A stretch of 64,000 bases of DNA from Paragyromitra xinjiangensis (GCA_038503065.1 JBCAMK010000013.1:992001-1056000); one strand, 5' to 3'; positions 47,573 through 59,208 are shown, numbered from the stretch's first letter. The notes: a model not told the origin generated them from the letters alone. Translations and numbers: made by a program.

Positions 47573-47811
47573 TACTAGCCGAAAAATAAAGTCTGTTCGG
47601 TTCGGTACAAAGCAACGACCCTCCACCTATTGAACTACATCTCGCTATGGCCATAGAAATTAATAAAATGAAATAGGAGAACTCCATGCGATTATAGCAA
47701 GATGTATTCATGTGAATCAAGATGCATAGGAAATAAAGAAGTTTGTTGTTCTTGAGGCTTTCCTACGCGTTGCTTGTACCGAACCGAACAGACTTTATTT
47801 TTTGGCTAGTA
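47573..47811. mobile_element. 239-bp MITE with TACTAGCC ends
   Basis: Terminal inverted repeats of about 45 bp (TACTAGCCRAAAAATAAAG, GTTCGGTTCGGTACAA, GCAACG) at 47573-47618 and, inverted, 47766-47811. They differ at one or two positions, so the copy is young. Ends with TA are consistent with a TA target duplication. No coding capacity. Confidence 0.8.
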
Positions 47812-48188
47812 CATGTAGCAATCGTCCCATGTCCCAAATATTTTTGCAACAGAAAGTGTATGATTATTACCTCGCTGCATGCTAATTAATCTCGATGAGG
47901 CGTCCACACACCCAATTGCAAAGCATTAGTGTTGGCCCTTACTAGCAAGAACTCTAGTGACGTGGCGGTATTTTTGCTGACTGCTGGATGGAGAGCTAGA
48001 GGGCTTAAGGGCTGAAGAGATTTGACTCGTATGCATATGTCAGAAATGTTACCTCGACATCTGTACTCTTTTTTTCTTCTGATCATTGATTTCTGGGTAA
48101 AGGAAATTCCATGCATATATATATACCGTATCATTATGACGGTATGCGACGAAATTTTGAAGCTATGACTTGAGTTAAACATCCCATC

Positions 48189-48487
48189 TACTCAAGCCGC
48201 CGTTTTGAAGTGGCTTACCTGAAAAGGCAAGAATCGGTGATTTGGGCCGTTCCATTGGCTAAAGGAATACTTGGCAGTCTTCAAGATCTCGCTTGGCATC
48301 TTTTCCTTACTATTTCGATACTCTTTTCCCCCCATAGAGCTCTTTAGGCGTGGATTCTAAGGGAGATACTACCATATTCTAGCTTCTCGTATCTGGTTAT
48401 TTCATATTCCCACTAGCTCGAAGTTTTTCGGTTGGAGAACAAGAACTTCCTTATCAGGTAAGTCACTTCAAAACGGCGCCTTGAGTA
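48189..48487. mobile_element. 299-bp MITE with TACTCAAG ends
   Basis: Terminal inverted repeats of about 38 bp (TACTCAAGSCGCCGTTTTGA, GTGRCTTACCTGA) at 48189-48226 and, inverted, 48450-48487. TA at both ends is again consistent with a TA target. The internal sequence is unrelated to the other MITEs. Confidence 0.8.
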
Positions 48488-49188
48488 CTCTAAACATCTA
48501 CATTCACCTAGTCAGCCGGCCGCGGTATCATTATCAAAATATTTCGTCTATAGCAAACGGGTAATTTGCCTAGAAATACACAGCGCTAATAAAGACCTTC
48601 CTTTCGCTTCACTTTGCCAAGACTAGTCAAAGCCAACCCCCTGCACTTGCCCCAGATGAATGCCCTGAACGGTGCCCTGAACGAAGCGAAGGGTTATGGG
48701 CGCAAAGGGTTTAGCAAGGTTTTTATCAGCCACTCGATCTAGCCAACGTGAACCAGGCGTTCAGGGCATGCGACGCTTCGAGCGTCGCGTTACCAGTGAG
48801 TTAAGTCTCAGAAATTCAAGCCACTCTCTTGGCTACATTGAGACTGGGTTCCTAGCTTCATGTATTTACAAGTTTAGTTCAAATTCTGGTGCAGTATTGT
48901 CGCCTGCTCCATGGTGCAAGTATGGTTGGTGGTGGATCATAGTCAATAATAAAATTGTTTCCTTGTTTATTTTCCTATTTTTTCTGGGCGACGGATAGGG
49001 TAAGGGTTTTGTTCACTTTACCTTTTCTTACATGCAATATTCATATACTCTAGAGTGCTCTATAAAAGCTGATGAAATTATGATTGAAAGAGAGAAGGGT
49101 ATACGTGTGCATATATATAGTTCTGAGGAATTTGCGTCTTCAGTTGTGGGGGTTTCTGCTAGGTTCTGAATATTTGCCTGAGATTGTA

Positions 49189-49297
49189 TGACGTCACTCT
49201 CCCTCCCGACCTTCGACGTCACTCATCTAAATCATTCTTGAATTTTGAGGGAATCACGTCATCTATTGCTTCTTACTATATAGTATTAGATACGTCA
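49189..49297. promoter_or_regulatory. Cluster of four CRE/ATF-type sites
   Basis: TGACGTCA at 49189-49196, CGACGTCA at 49214-49221, TCACGTCA at 49254-49261 and ATACGTCA at 49290-49297, lying 40-150 bp before the start codon of the DUF2417 gene. These are sites for Atf1/CREB-type bZIP factors, which in fungi act in stress responses. Four in about 110 bp is unlikely to be chance. Confidence 0.6.
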
Positions 49298-49337
49298 ATT
49301 TCAAGGCTTTTGCATCCGTTTCCGAGCCAATTTTACA

Positions 49338-51115
49338 ATGAGCAAACTCTGGGGTCCCAGGAAGCCTAACGAGAACGAACGCCTAGAATCTTCCCAAATG
49401 CCATACAGCAGAGACATAGATGAGCGCACCAGCCTTATACCTCCTCAGGATGGGCGTCACCCTCTGGATCCCAATGATCCAGCAGTTACACCGTACAATC
49501 TGCTCTCTGTGCGATCGTTGAGATGGACGTCAATATTGCTCCTCACGATTTCTCTACTTTGGTGGACTGTTCTTTTCATATCTCTATTTGTGAGCCCGCC
49601 TGGGATATACTCAAGAGGAAGTGGGTTCCTTGACTTTGCGTAAGCCTTCAAGCTAGCTAAAACTATTGTTAACAAACCGAGTAGAAAGACTTACTTGCGA
49701 ATACTTGTTACTTTTAGTTACTCTACACTTGCTACCGGCAGTTTAGTCTTGTTACTTACATTTTTCGCCACTCCATCGAAATCCGAGCAATATTCTTGGA
49801 TAACTTTGTCAGCCCTGCTACTAATTAACACAATTATCATTTTGGCTGTCCCTCGGGTCCGCGGGGAAGAAGGTTGGGTCGGGATTGCTTCTGTGCTCTG
49901 GGCAACTGTGATCAGTGTTTGGGGTGTTAGTCCTCTTCCCTGCCCACTATATGGGTTTCTTAGCCCATATCATTGCTTAAATATTAACATACGATACTAA
50001 GGTGCTTTGTGACCGTGTTGTTGCATACGGTAAACGGGAGGAAGAAGAGCGTCTGACAGGCCGCCAAGAAAGTAGGCGTTCTTTATCAGAGTGGCTATCG
50101 GTCTTTTCCGCTACTATCATTCTCATCGCATTCGCCGTAATTGTGTTCCTGTTCACAGCAACCCTCATCCTCCGTGCTAGCGATGCAACACTTACACCGC
50201 CTGGAAGACGATATTGGGTAGATCGACATAAATACGAGGTCCATATTTTCTGTCAAGGAAATGCTACAACCTTTGATGGGAAGCAAGTAACAACAATCCT
50301 TCTCGAAGGGGGGGAGAACCCGGTAAAGCATGGTTTGGAAGGATGGATTCGGGATGCCTATCAGGATAAAATAATTGATAGATACTGTTACTGGGATAGG
50401 CCCGGTCTCGGTTTTAGTGAAAATGCACCAAGCCCTTTGTCAGCTGGTATGGCTATTGATGTCTTGTCGGAAGCACTTTTGGGAGCCGATGAAAAAGGGC
50501 CATGGGTACTTGTATCTCATGGTGTAGGAGGGTAATCATCTCCATCACATCATCTCATCCTCTCCTTAAAACCGTTAACTCACCACCCTTAGAATCTATT
50601 CTCGCATCTTCGCCTCCCGCCACACAGCCGAGGTAAAGGGACTGCTTCTGATTGACACCCTCCCAGAATCACAACTTCATCGAATTGGCTCTGCACGGAG
50701 GGGATTTGTCCTTTGGCTCCGTGGGGTTGTTAGCCCACTCGGTATTGATCGTTTGACGGGCGCTATATTCATGGGTCGCAGTCGTGCAGACCGTACATAT
50801 GGTCGTTCAGCTTACCAGAACGGAAAACAAATTAAGGCGAGACTTCAAGAGAACTTAGTAGCAACAACCTTCACAAGGAATGAGATCATAGCCGCTAGAG
50901 CTATCCTACCAAAAGACATACCTGTCGCTGTTGTGAGCTCAGGCAAAGCAGTTAAAGCTGATCAACAGTGGAATGATGGTCAGAGAGAATTAACCAAAAT
51001 CACCGAGAATCTGGTTGCTTGGGATGTGGTCAATCACGCGCCACACAACGTCTGGGATAGTATGGAAGGTAGTGGTCTTTTACTAAAAAGGTTGGAACAA
51101 TTATTGCACTCATAA
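49338..51115 (+). CDS. DUF2417 multipass membrane protein with alpha/beta-hydrolase domain
   Basis: Four exons: 49338-49639, 49718-49925, 50002-50531 and 50593-51115, giving 520 residues. The N-terminal half has five hydrophobic segments (about 63-85, 104-119, 128-146, 155-173 and 201-224), matching DUF2417, an ascomycete integral membrane domain. The C-terminal half is an alpha/beta-hydrolase fold (LLEGGENPVKHG, YWDRPGLGFSENAP, SRIFASRHTAEVKGLLLIDT). At the nucleophile elbow the sequence is LVSHGVGGIYSR, so the position expected for the catalytic Ser is Gly; this suggests a non-catalytic or altered domain. A His-containing NHAPHNVW motif lies near the C-terminus. Cellular role unknown. CRE-like sites lie just upstream. 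Confidence 0.85.
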
Positions 51116-51640
51116 TCATTGTATTGCTTAGCTACCCCTCTTTTCATTTGTTATTATGACATAATTATTTGCGTTCTAGTTATTTCATTTAGTTACTTTG
51201 CACGCAGCATTGATACTTGAAAGCGGGTACATGAGTTGTTTAGGAAAGGACGGAGAAATGAGGCGACAACGAAGAGTACATGTCGTGTCAAATTTAAAAA
51301 AAAAGAACCAAATTCCACAAATTTAGTTCCAAGCATGTGCAAGCGATACAGGAATTATCATGCATCTTATGCAGACCGCAAGTGCCTGTTCAAGATCCGA
51401 GTCTAAGCGGCACTCGGCGAGATTTAGCTGTGAGCCCTTACCCTGACCAGATGACCTCGGCGAGAACGCTGCCCACTTCCCAACGCCGGCATGTCTTCTT
51501 GCACTTTGTATAAGCCAGGCTCCCATCTCCGCATAGTAGCCTCCCTCACACCATTCATTTTGGTTCCCCATTCACAATTCTTGTTCTCCCAACCTGGCTC
51601 GACGCTGAATTAGGTTCTCATTATCCGTTTATTCGTATAT
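51116..51640. promoter_or_regulatory. Intergenic region upstream of MMSDH gene
   Basis: 525 bp between the DUF2417 stop and the dehydrogenase start. No gene seen. It should hold the 3' end of the first gene and the promoter of the second; no specific site was recognised. Confidence 0.4.
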
Positions 51641-53608
51641 ATGGCTGCCCGAAGACTACTCGCTCGTTCTGTTTTCACAGCCATGTCTAAACCTCGTACT
51701 CCAACCTGGCCTCTCCCCGTTGGAGCCTCTCAGGGCTTGACGGCAATTCGACGGTTGCATGCCACTGCCAATCACCTCAGCTCAGCAGCAGCAGCTTCTT
51801 CCAGAAGCTATCCCATGTCTCACGAGAAAATTGCTTCGCCAGCGAACACCAAACATTTCATAGACAACCAGTTTGTGGAGTCTCAGTCAAAAGTTTGGAT
51901 TGACCTTCATGATCCTGCTACTAACAATCTTGTTACCCGCGTCCCACAATCAACAGATGCGGAATTGAAGGCAGCAATAGATTCAGCAGCGAAGGCCTTT
52001 CCAAAATGGAAGGCTACAAGTCTGTTGACAAGACAACAAATCATGTTTAAGCTTGTTGCGTTGATTAGGCAGAACTGGGATAGACTGGCAGCAAGCATTA
52101 CCTTGGAACAAGGCAAGACACTTGTGGATGCTCGAGGGGATGTCTTGCGAGGCCTGCAGGTTGCTGAAGTGTGTCTCCGTTTCCAGAGTTGTAGATCGAG
52201 TGATAGTAATTGACTTAAATGCAATTGGAAGACTGCTTGCGGCATTACTACGCAATTGACAGGGGAAGTCTTGGAAGTAAGCAAAGATATGGAAACTAGG
52301 AGTTATCGAGAACCCTTAGGCATTGTTGCTGCCATTTGTCCTTTCAGTAAGTTCTTCGTGCTACCTAGTTAGTTCCGGTGGCGCTTGCGCTAATTTATTA
52401 AATTTAGATTTTCCTGCTATGTAGGTTATTGTGTAGCCCCTTGTTATGTACTCTATGAACTCATTGATGCAGGATACCATTGTGGTGCCTACCGCTTGCT
52501 ACCATAACTGGTAATTGCTTGATTTTAAAACCGTCCGAGAGAGAGTAAGTTTTCTACATATCTAGTCCTACGTATTCGTTAACATCCCTAGCCCTGGTGC
52601 TGCTATGATTATTGCAGAGCTTGCTAGAGAAGCTGGGCTTCCGGACGGTGTATTGAATATCATACACGGTTCCGCAAAAACCGTCGACTTCATCATCGAC
52701 GAACCCCGGATCAAGGCCATCAGTTTTGTCGGTAGCGATAAAGCTGGTCAATATATCTATTCTCGTGGCTCTGAGAAGGGGAAGCGCGTGCAGGCGAACC
52801 TTGGTGCTAAGAACCATGCTGCGTACTTTTTCCACCCACTTACTTCTTTAATGTCAGGTTTTAATATCCTTTAGTATTATGCCTGATGCGAACAAGAATG
52901 CTACCATCAATGCTATCGTTGGGGCTGCCTTCGGTGCCGCAGGCCAACGTTGCATGGCGCTTTCAACTCTAGTCCTGGTCGGCGAAGCGCGGAGCTGGCT
53001 GCCAGATATCGTAGAGCAAGCGAAGAAACTCAAGGTCGATGGCGGTTTCGAGGATGGAGCTGATTTAGGACCCGTCATCTCCCCACAGTCAAAAAGGCGA
53101 ATTGAAGGGTTAATACAGAGTGCTGTGAATGAAGGTGCTACACTTCTACTAGACGGAAGGGGGTACAAGCCGCAGAAATATCCGAACGGGAATTTTGTGA
53201 GCGCTCACCCTCTTCCATTTCAGTGAAATCTTACTTACCTAAAATCTATAGATTGCTCCGACCATCATTGCCGATGTGAAAGTGGGTATGCAGTGCTACG
53301 AACAGGAGATCTTCGGGCCGGTACTTGTTTGCTTGAACGTGGATACGCTAGAGGATGCGGTCGATCTCATTAATTCCAACAAGTACGGGAACGGAGTGGC
53401 GATTTTTACTAACAGTGGGGCTACCGCGGGAAGATTCCAAAGGGATATTGAGGCAGGTCAAGTCGGAATTAATGTTCCAATTCCTGTTCCCCTCCCTATG
53501 TTCTCATTCACAGGAAATAAGGGATCAATTGCTGGGCAAGGCGGAAATTACTTTTATGGCAAAGCTGGACTCAACTTCTACACACAGTTAAAGACCGTTA
53601 CATCGTAA
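51641..53608 (+). CDS. Methylmalonate-semialdehyde dehydrogenase (acylating), mitochondrial
   Basis: Seven exons: 51641-52168, 52232-52346, 52408-52420, 52473-52544, 52592-52822, 52875-53196 and 53252-53608, giving 545 residues. It is an ALDH6-type enzyme that oxidises methylmalonate or malonate semialdehyde with NAD+ and CoA to propionyl- or acetyl-CoA, late in valine and pyrimidine breakdown, in the mitochondrial matrix. The Arg/Ala/Ser-rich first 50 residues look like a presequence. Family signatures are [51 protein letters not shown], the nucleophile in GQRCMALST (Cys about 346), [11 protein letters not shown] and [14 protein letters not shown]. Exon 3 is a 13-nt microexon. The ending [17 protein letters not shown] is normal for the family, so the gene looks intact. 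Confidence 0.93.
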
Positions 53609-55838
53609 GGATAATTGCACTCTATCCCATGATAAATGCTGACTAGTATCTTAGATTGTGGAGGAGCGAGGATGCTATTGCGACCAAAGCTTCAACTGCG
53701 ATGCCTACCCATTCTTAAACAATCATCCCTCCCTTTACTTTTGGGCTGTAATGCCTGGGCTTCAAGGGCGGAGAAAAGGAATAGAAGCGAGGAGCACATA
53801 TCAACGCACAATTGTTCAAATAATACTCTTAAATTGTTAGAAGCTATGAGTTTCCCATTTGCCGCAAAGAGGCCCAAAGCTTCCTTGTGGTCCCCATAAC
53901 TAAAGTATAGTACTAGTTGACAGAAAATCTTGGTCGAGAAAGCTACTGGAGATACTGTTTCTAAAGAAAATTTCTCTCCTTATTCGTTCGTTACTTTAGT
54001 ATTTCTACTTAGTTTTTTCGTCACACCCAGATGCCCAACGACTGCATGGATTGAAAATACATGTACCTCCCTAAATCTTAAGTATTTGGAAAGCTTAGGG
54101 CATTGAACAAGAAGGCTCACGATTAAGAGACTCAAAGATTAAATGTTTCTAGCTGGAAAAAGGCTGCACGGAAGAAGGGTATCTATCTATCATAGAAACT
54201 GTTCGCAATGACACCCAAACCCATCCCCTCATTTTATTGGGAAAAAGTGAGTGATTTACGGCACCATAGAGTTCTTTGGAAGAGCTTAGGACGGTCATTT
54301 AGATCGCCAAAAGCCAGGTATCTCAGTTATCCTCCCACAATCAACGGGCATCTGAAAATGGAATATTACATGTGCCTACACGTTCTATTGATAATCCATT
54401 TTTTAACATATAGACTACAATAGCTCAATCATACAATTTATTAGAACTATCTGTAAGCAAAAATTAATCTTCCACAACTGCCCGTATAGATTATTACAAT
54501 TCCGCTGGCCTTTCCTGCTTTTAAGCCCTTAGCCCTTCTTCAGATTGGGGGATAACGGCTGAAAGGCATCTGCAAGTATCCCCATTCCCGGATCTTTACA
54601 TAGTCCTAACCCCACACTTCTTAGTCATGTGCTAGGTCGCGTTTCTGCCTGATTCTGGTTTCCTTAGGGCTGTTGCAGTTGCATCAATCTTGTTGACTCA
54701 AGGCAAGAAGCGTAATTCCAGACTTCAACTATACAATCCCAATTCCCAATTCTTCCCTATATGAACGGATGTATCATTGAGTACTCTCTATAGCGTGATC
54801 GATTTTCCATCTCCGCTTACCTTGAGGCTGGCGCCACGTCAGGCGGATGCGTCTTTTAAGCCGCAGTCCTTCAACCATTACAGTCGCTCCTGGGGTCACG
54901 ACGAAACCGGTGCTTTGACGAACGAAGGTTACAACCATAGAGATTTCTAGTTCCAAGTCCCATTCCTCGTTACCCTGCATCCAAAATGCAGCTTTACAGG
55001 TTACTTTCGTCAAAGCCCCAGTTTCGCCGTGACCCCAGGAGCGACTGTACCTAGAAGAACTACTCGTTTTTTCCTCGCAGTGCAGCTGCATCCTACAATC
55101 CGGGGAGATATCACGCCAGCGACAGGGAGCCGCTGCGGGAGACAAGTGGTGGTGGCATGATACGCCAGTGACAGCTCGAAAACAGTCATGAAATCAAATG
55201 GCGAGACAAATAGGAGCATTTAGGTTTTCCAATCTAGTATGAAGATTCCGCGCCACGGTGATTTGGTGAGACGCCTTATCGGGACCTAAGATAAGACTCA
55301 TTTGAAGCTGCCCCTGCGCCAGATTACGGCGCGTATACCCCCAGATCGCCGTTCGATTAAGCTCATTCTCGCCTGGGTTATCGAAAAAAGATGGCGAGGA
55401 AAAAGAATCGATGTCGTAGATGTACCAGTATATACAGCTAGAAATAGGTATTATTGATAACATCGAGACTTGCGTCGGCCAAGACTCGACTTGTTTTTTT
55501 TCCTTTCTGCGAGATGTGACAAGGAGCAGAACAGGATCTCACATGATGAAGTCTTCTTGTGCCCTCGTTTGTTTGTGCCTTGTTGGGTTCCTGGAAGTGT
55601 TTTCGTATCACAGAGAAACCACCCCCCCACCTTCACCCTTCCTCCACGTACTTAGCAGCGCTATCCCTCCGCATTAACGAGTGTTCTTGTTGTTTTTCTT
55701 CACCTCCCTCCCCATTCCCTTTCGTTACATCAATAATCGTCAAACGACAAGCTACCACTCCGACTTGATCCCTGGTATCCTTACATAAAGTTACCCTCAA
55801 CGAATTGTTTTCGGGTCAAAGGGAAAAGGAAAACTACG
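53609..55838. other. 2.2-kb intergenic region
   Basis: No supported gene. A frame at 54774-55145 is largely explained by the MITE at 54879-55049. The last few hundred bases are C/T-rich (55620-55760) and form a likely promoter for the DUF3602 gene. Confidence 0.5.
54879..55049. mobile_element. 171-bp MITE with TACAGTCG ends
   Basis: Inverted repeats of about 40 bp at 54879-54919 and 55008-55049, starting TACAGTCGCTCCTGGGGTCA and including GCTTTGAC, with only a few mismatches. The ends resemble the TACAGTCG terminus of the MITE at 47010-47248, though the rest differs. TA at both ends fits a Tc1/mariner-type insertion. Confidence 0.8.
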
Positions 55839-56591
55839 ATGGCTGGCACTGAAACTGTTTCCCACGGTCGTGGAGGTATTTATATGTATTCTTTTCGTCT
55901 TGTCGCTTCTTTCTTTTTTTTTCTCTTCCAAGTTTTGGTTAGGTTGTAGCGAGTATCGCTGATACTAATATTGCTTAATTCACCAATCCCCAGGTCAAGG
56001 TAATATTGGCCCAGACTCGACAGAATACACTGATGGAGGTATCCATCGTGCGGGCGACCCGACCGCGTCTGGGGCTGCATATTCTGCTGGAGTAAGATCT
56101 TCTATTTCCTAAAACAAAACTACTACCACCAATGCCTGTCACTCGTCATATTCAGCTAACATTCATATCCAGAGAGGCGGAGCTGGCAATATGGGTTCCC
56201 CCCATCAGGAAGCAGTAGCTACAGGCGCCGATGACGATATCATTCCTGACGCCGCCAGGTTGGATGCCCGCTCCGATGAACCTCATCACACTGGTGTATG
56301 TGAAATTACCCCATCTTTTACTCGTCCTAGGCCTTAAGTATTAGAAAATGAGAGGTATAAGCCGATCAGATATATCAACCCTCAAAATGTTCTTTTCTAG
56401 TACTTATGGCCTATAGCGAGCACTTTCCTTCTCGTTTCTGCCAATGACTTTGCAAGGAGATACTGAGATAACATGTCTCGGATGAATAGCGAGGCGGCGA
56501 AGGGAATTTTGTGGCTCCCGATAATAAGACAAAGGCCCATGAAGGTCTCGCCGAGAAACTTAAGAGGAAGCTCTTCGGCAAAAGAAAATGA
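55839..56591 (+). CDS. DUF3602 glycine-rich small protein
   Basis: Four exons: 55839-55875, 55994-56091, 56173-56295 and 56490-56591, giving 119 residues. The protein carries three copies of the DUF3602 motif RGGxGN (HGRGGQGNIGPD, GRGGAGNMGSP, GRGGEGNFVAPD), and each begins at or near an exon junction, so the exons match the repeat units. It ends with EGLAEKLKRKLFGKRK, the usual basic C-terminus of the family. The proteins are small, soluble and mostly disordered; function unknown. The gene is invisible to simple ORF scanning because its exons are short. Confidence 0.88.
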
Positions 56592-57189
56592 GCTACTCCG
56601 TGAGAACAAAACCTACCGGCAATTCTTATTGGAACATTTGATCTGCGAGCAGCTACGATTATCGTTGGGTGGAATATAATTGAGGTTTGTTTGATGATCG
56701 TCTTTGGTTAGGGTTTTGTACTTCCTGTTTTGTTTGTATTTTTTCAGTTCCTATCCCGTTCTCGGACGTTTAATTAGCGATTCTTGGGTCGGTTTTGTGA
56801 AGTTCATGAGGGATATCATGCCGTTATTTTGCTCTATTTTTCGAGCCTTTGGGAGCTCATAATCGTGTTTGCCAGACTCCGATGGAGTAGTGAGAGAAAA
56901 TAATCTCTTAGTACGTGCCTATAGGCAGCGCCACGCCACCGGTGTAGCATCACACTCTGGATCACATCTAAAGAGTAGTATTCATGATAGGTATGGATTT
57001 TAAGGAGACAAAAGCTGTGTGTCCAACTTCAATGTTATGCTCTGCGATGATATGTGGGCAGACGAGTGCTTGTGTGTGATGCCACATATGTGGTCAGTGC
57101 CAAGGCTACGTTGCCTTAACTACTCGAACGCTGACATGTTCACCTCTCCATCTTCTCTCTTCTGCGTATACATCCTATCCCACATCGCC
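56592..57189. promoter_or_regulatory. Intergenic region upstream of SEC12
   Basis: 598 bp with no supported gene. It contains the DUF3602 3' end and the SEC12 promoter. No specific site recognised. Confidence 0.4.
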
Positions 57190-58838
57190 ATGCCACCTTC
57201 AGTTACATCTGAAAAGATTACCCTTACTTATCCCATATTTGGCGCTGCTTTTATCGATGGCAATCATCTGCTTGTTGGCGGTGGTGGTGGAGAAGGGAGG
57301 AGTGGTGTAGGCAACAAGATTGTCCGTATTCCTTCCGCGAGCATGCCTTTGAAAAATCCTCCGTGCACTCTCTTTACTTGCTATAATGTAGTTCCCTAAC
57401 CGATTAATAGACTCTCCTTGGAGTTTCCGAAGCCTCCGCAGCGAAACGCCCCACGGCTGAAATCTCCATCAAGGTTTTGTCGGAGCTGGAACTGAGCAAA
57501 CAAGAAGATGCCGTCATGTCCCTTGCAGCCGTGCACACCCCTCTATCTTCTTGCTTCCCGGAGGGAAAGGATTCGGGCAGTGCAGGCATTACCACGAGCG
57601 GAACATATAGTCCAGCAGGGGACGTTGAAGACATGACCTGGTTGGCATTAGCCGGTATCAATTCGTCTGAGAGCTCACAAAAGTCCGGTAAAAACGAACA
57701 TTTCCGGGTCTTCAGTGTGTCTACGCGTGCTCCATCAGGTTCCGCATCCATATCACTCTTGTCAAAGAATGAGTTATTTAGTCCCACGGCCGACGACGAG
57801 AGTTACCAGCGACTGCTACATACTAAGGGCTCGTTTGCCGCTATAGCTAGCGGTGGTGGATCAGTCGGCTCAGAGATTGTGGTTGTTGGTGTTCCCGAAC
57901 TAGACCTTAAGCGACGGATACGGCTACCCGGAAAGGATGAAGCGACTGATCTAGGTTTGTCGGATGAAGGGCTACTCGCATATTGTACTACAAAAGATAT
58001 ATTCGTGACATCTACCAACGAGAAGGACGGAGATGAGCCCAGAAAGCTTGTCTGGCAATCAACGCTTCCACCAAAAGGGAGCCTTCGCTCCATCCGTTTT
58101 TGCGGCTCTCAAAAGAACATAATCGCAGTCTTGAATCACCCACAACGCACTGGCTCAGAGCTTTTACTCATTAATGCTATCGGCGGTGGCAAATTGCTCA
58201 CACGGAAAAATCTACATAAGAGTATCGGAGCCGCTACCGGGATGGATGTAGTCTCGCTTGGGTTACATCAGGAAATTGTTGCCGTTGCCGGCGCAGACCG
58301 AAGCGTCGAGATTCTCGTCGTTGAGAGTGACAAGATCATAACAGTCAAAACGTTTCGCAACGTGCATCCTTTCCAGATCACTAGGGTTTCATTCTCTCCT
58401 GTGCCAAAATTCTCACCATATTCCAAGAAAGGGTCAAACGCAATACGACTCGCTACCACATCTATGGGTAATACTGTTGTCATATTCACACTTCCCCTCA
58501 TATCCGGAGGTTCTGGATACTGGAGCCTCCTTCGCGGAATTTCGGTCGCAAAACAAACGGTGATCTCAGTTCTGTTGAGTCTGGTAGGGGTAGTCACTTT
58601 TGCGGTGATGCTGCAGCTCGTGTTTGAAGCTCGTGCTGGACTACCACTACCGATAGAACGGAATGCGATTATGTCGAGATTTAATGAGGTTTTGGGAGCG
58701 AAGACATCTGGGGCAGCAGCCAAAAGGGAACCATACATGATTATAAAGGAAGTATGGAATGATGATGGAGAAGAGGTTGTACCACATACAGCCGCTGCTG
58801 GGGGGGTGGCGGAGGCCTTTGTACAAGACGTTGACTGA
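57190..58838 (+). CDS. SEC12: Sec12-like guanine-nucleotide exchange factor for Sar1
   Basis: Two exons, 57190-57321 and about 57411-58838, giving roughly 519 residues. Sec12 is a type II ER membrane protein whose cytosolic WD40 propeller loads GTP onto Sar1 and starts COPII coat assembly. The N-terminus has the conserved first blade and K-loop (ITLTYPIFGAAFIDGNHLL, GGGGGEGRSGVGNKI). The propeller includes ISIKVLSELELSKQEDAVMS and NVHPFQITRVSFSP, and a single transmembrane helix lies at about 422-444 (VISVLLSLVGVVTFAVML) with a short lumenal tail. The start was chosen at MPPSVTSEK, as in relatives. The intron has a good CTAAC branch point and TAG acceptor, but the in-frame donor GTCCGT is unusual; donor GTATTC with acceptor at 57423 is the alternative. 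Confidence 0.88.
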
Positions 58839-59208
58839 AGATTGGTTATGGAACTCGCCTTTTTATCTTGATCACTACTTCTATTTTTCTATTTCCTTTT
58901 CTATACATAGACCACGATCATGGGAAACAGGATATACTATGTTTATCTAATATCACAAAAAACCCCTGAAGCTCTTCCTAGAATTGAATTTAGCAATGGG
59001 CGAAATCTTATTACCCTTGGATTGGGGATGATATTGAGAGATACGAAACTTGGCCTATATAGACCACCTTTTCGAGCAAGTTTGGTTGGTATCAGCGACA
59101 TCCGCTCTCTCGCTGTTTTTACCCTACACGCAAAGCCTTCACTGGGAGAAGATAGGGTGGTTTTATTACCAATTATCATAGAACTATCTGCACAGGTGTC
59201 TGTATAAT
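58839..59208. terminator. Shared 3' region of convergent SEC12 and PPE1
   Basis: 370 bp between the two stops. A T/C-rich run (58855-58905) lies just after the SEC12 stop. No ORF with coding character. No defined poly(A) signal was assigned. Confidence 0.4.

Noticed and set aside
51641..53608. Succinate-semialdehyde dehydrogenase
   Set aside because: The [14 protein letters not shown] and GDVLRGLQV motifs and the overall pattern are those of ALDH6-type methylmalonate-semialdehyde dehydrogenase.
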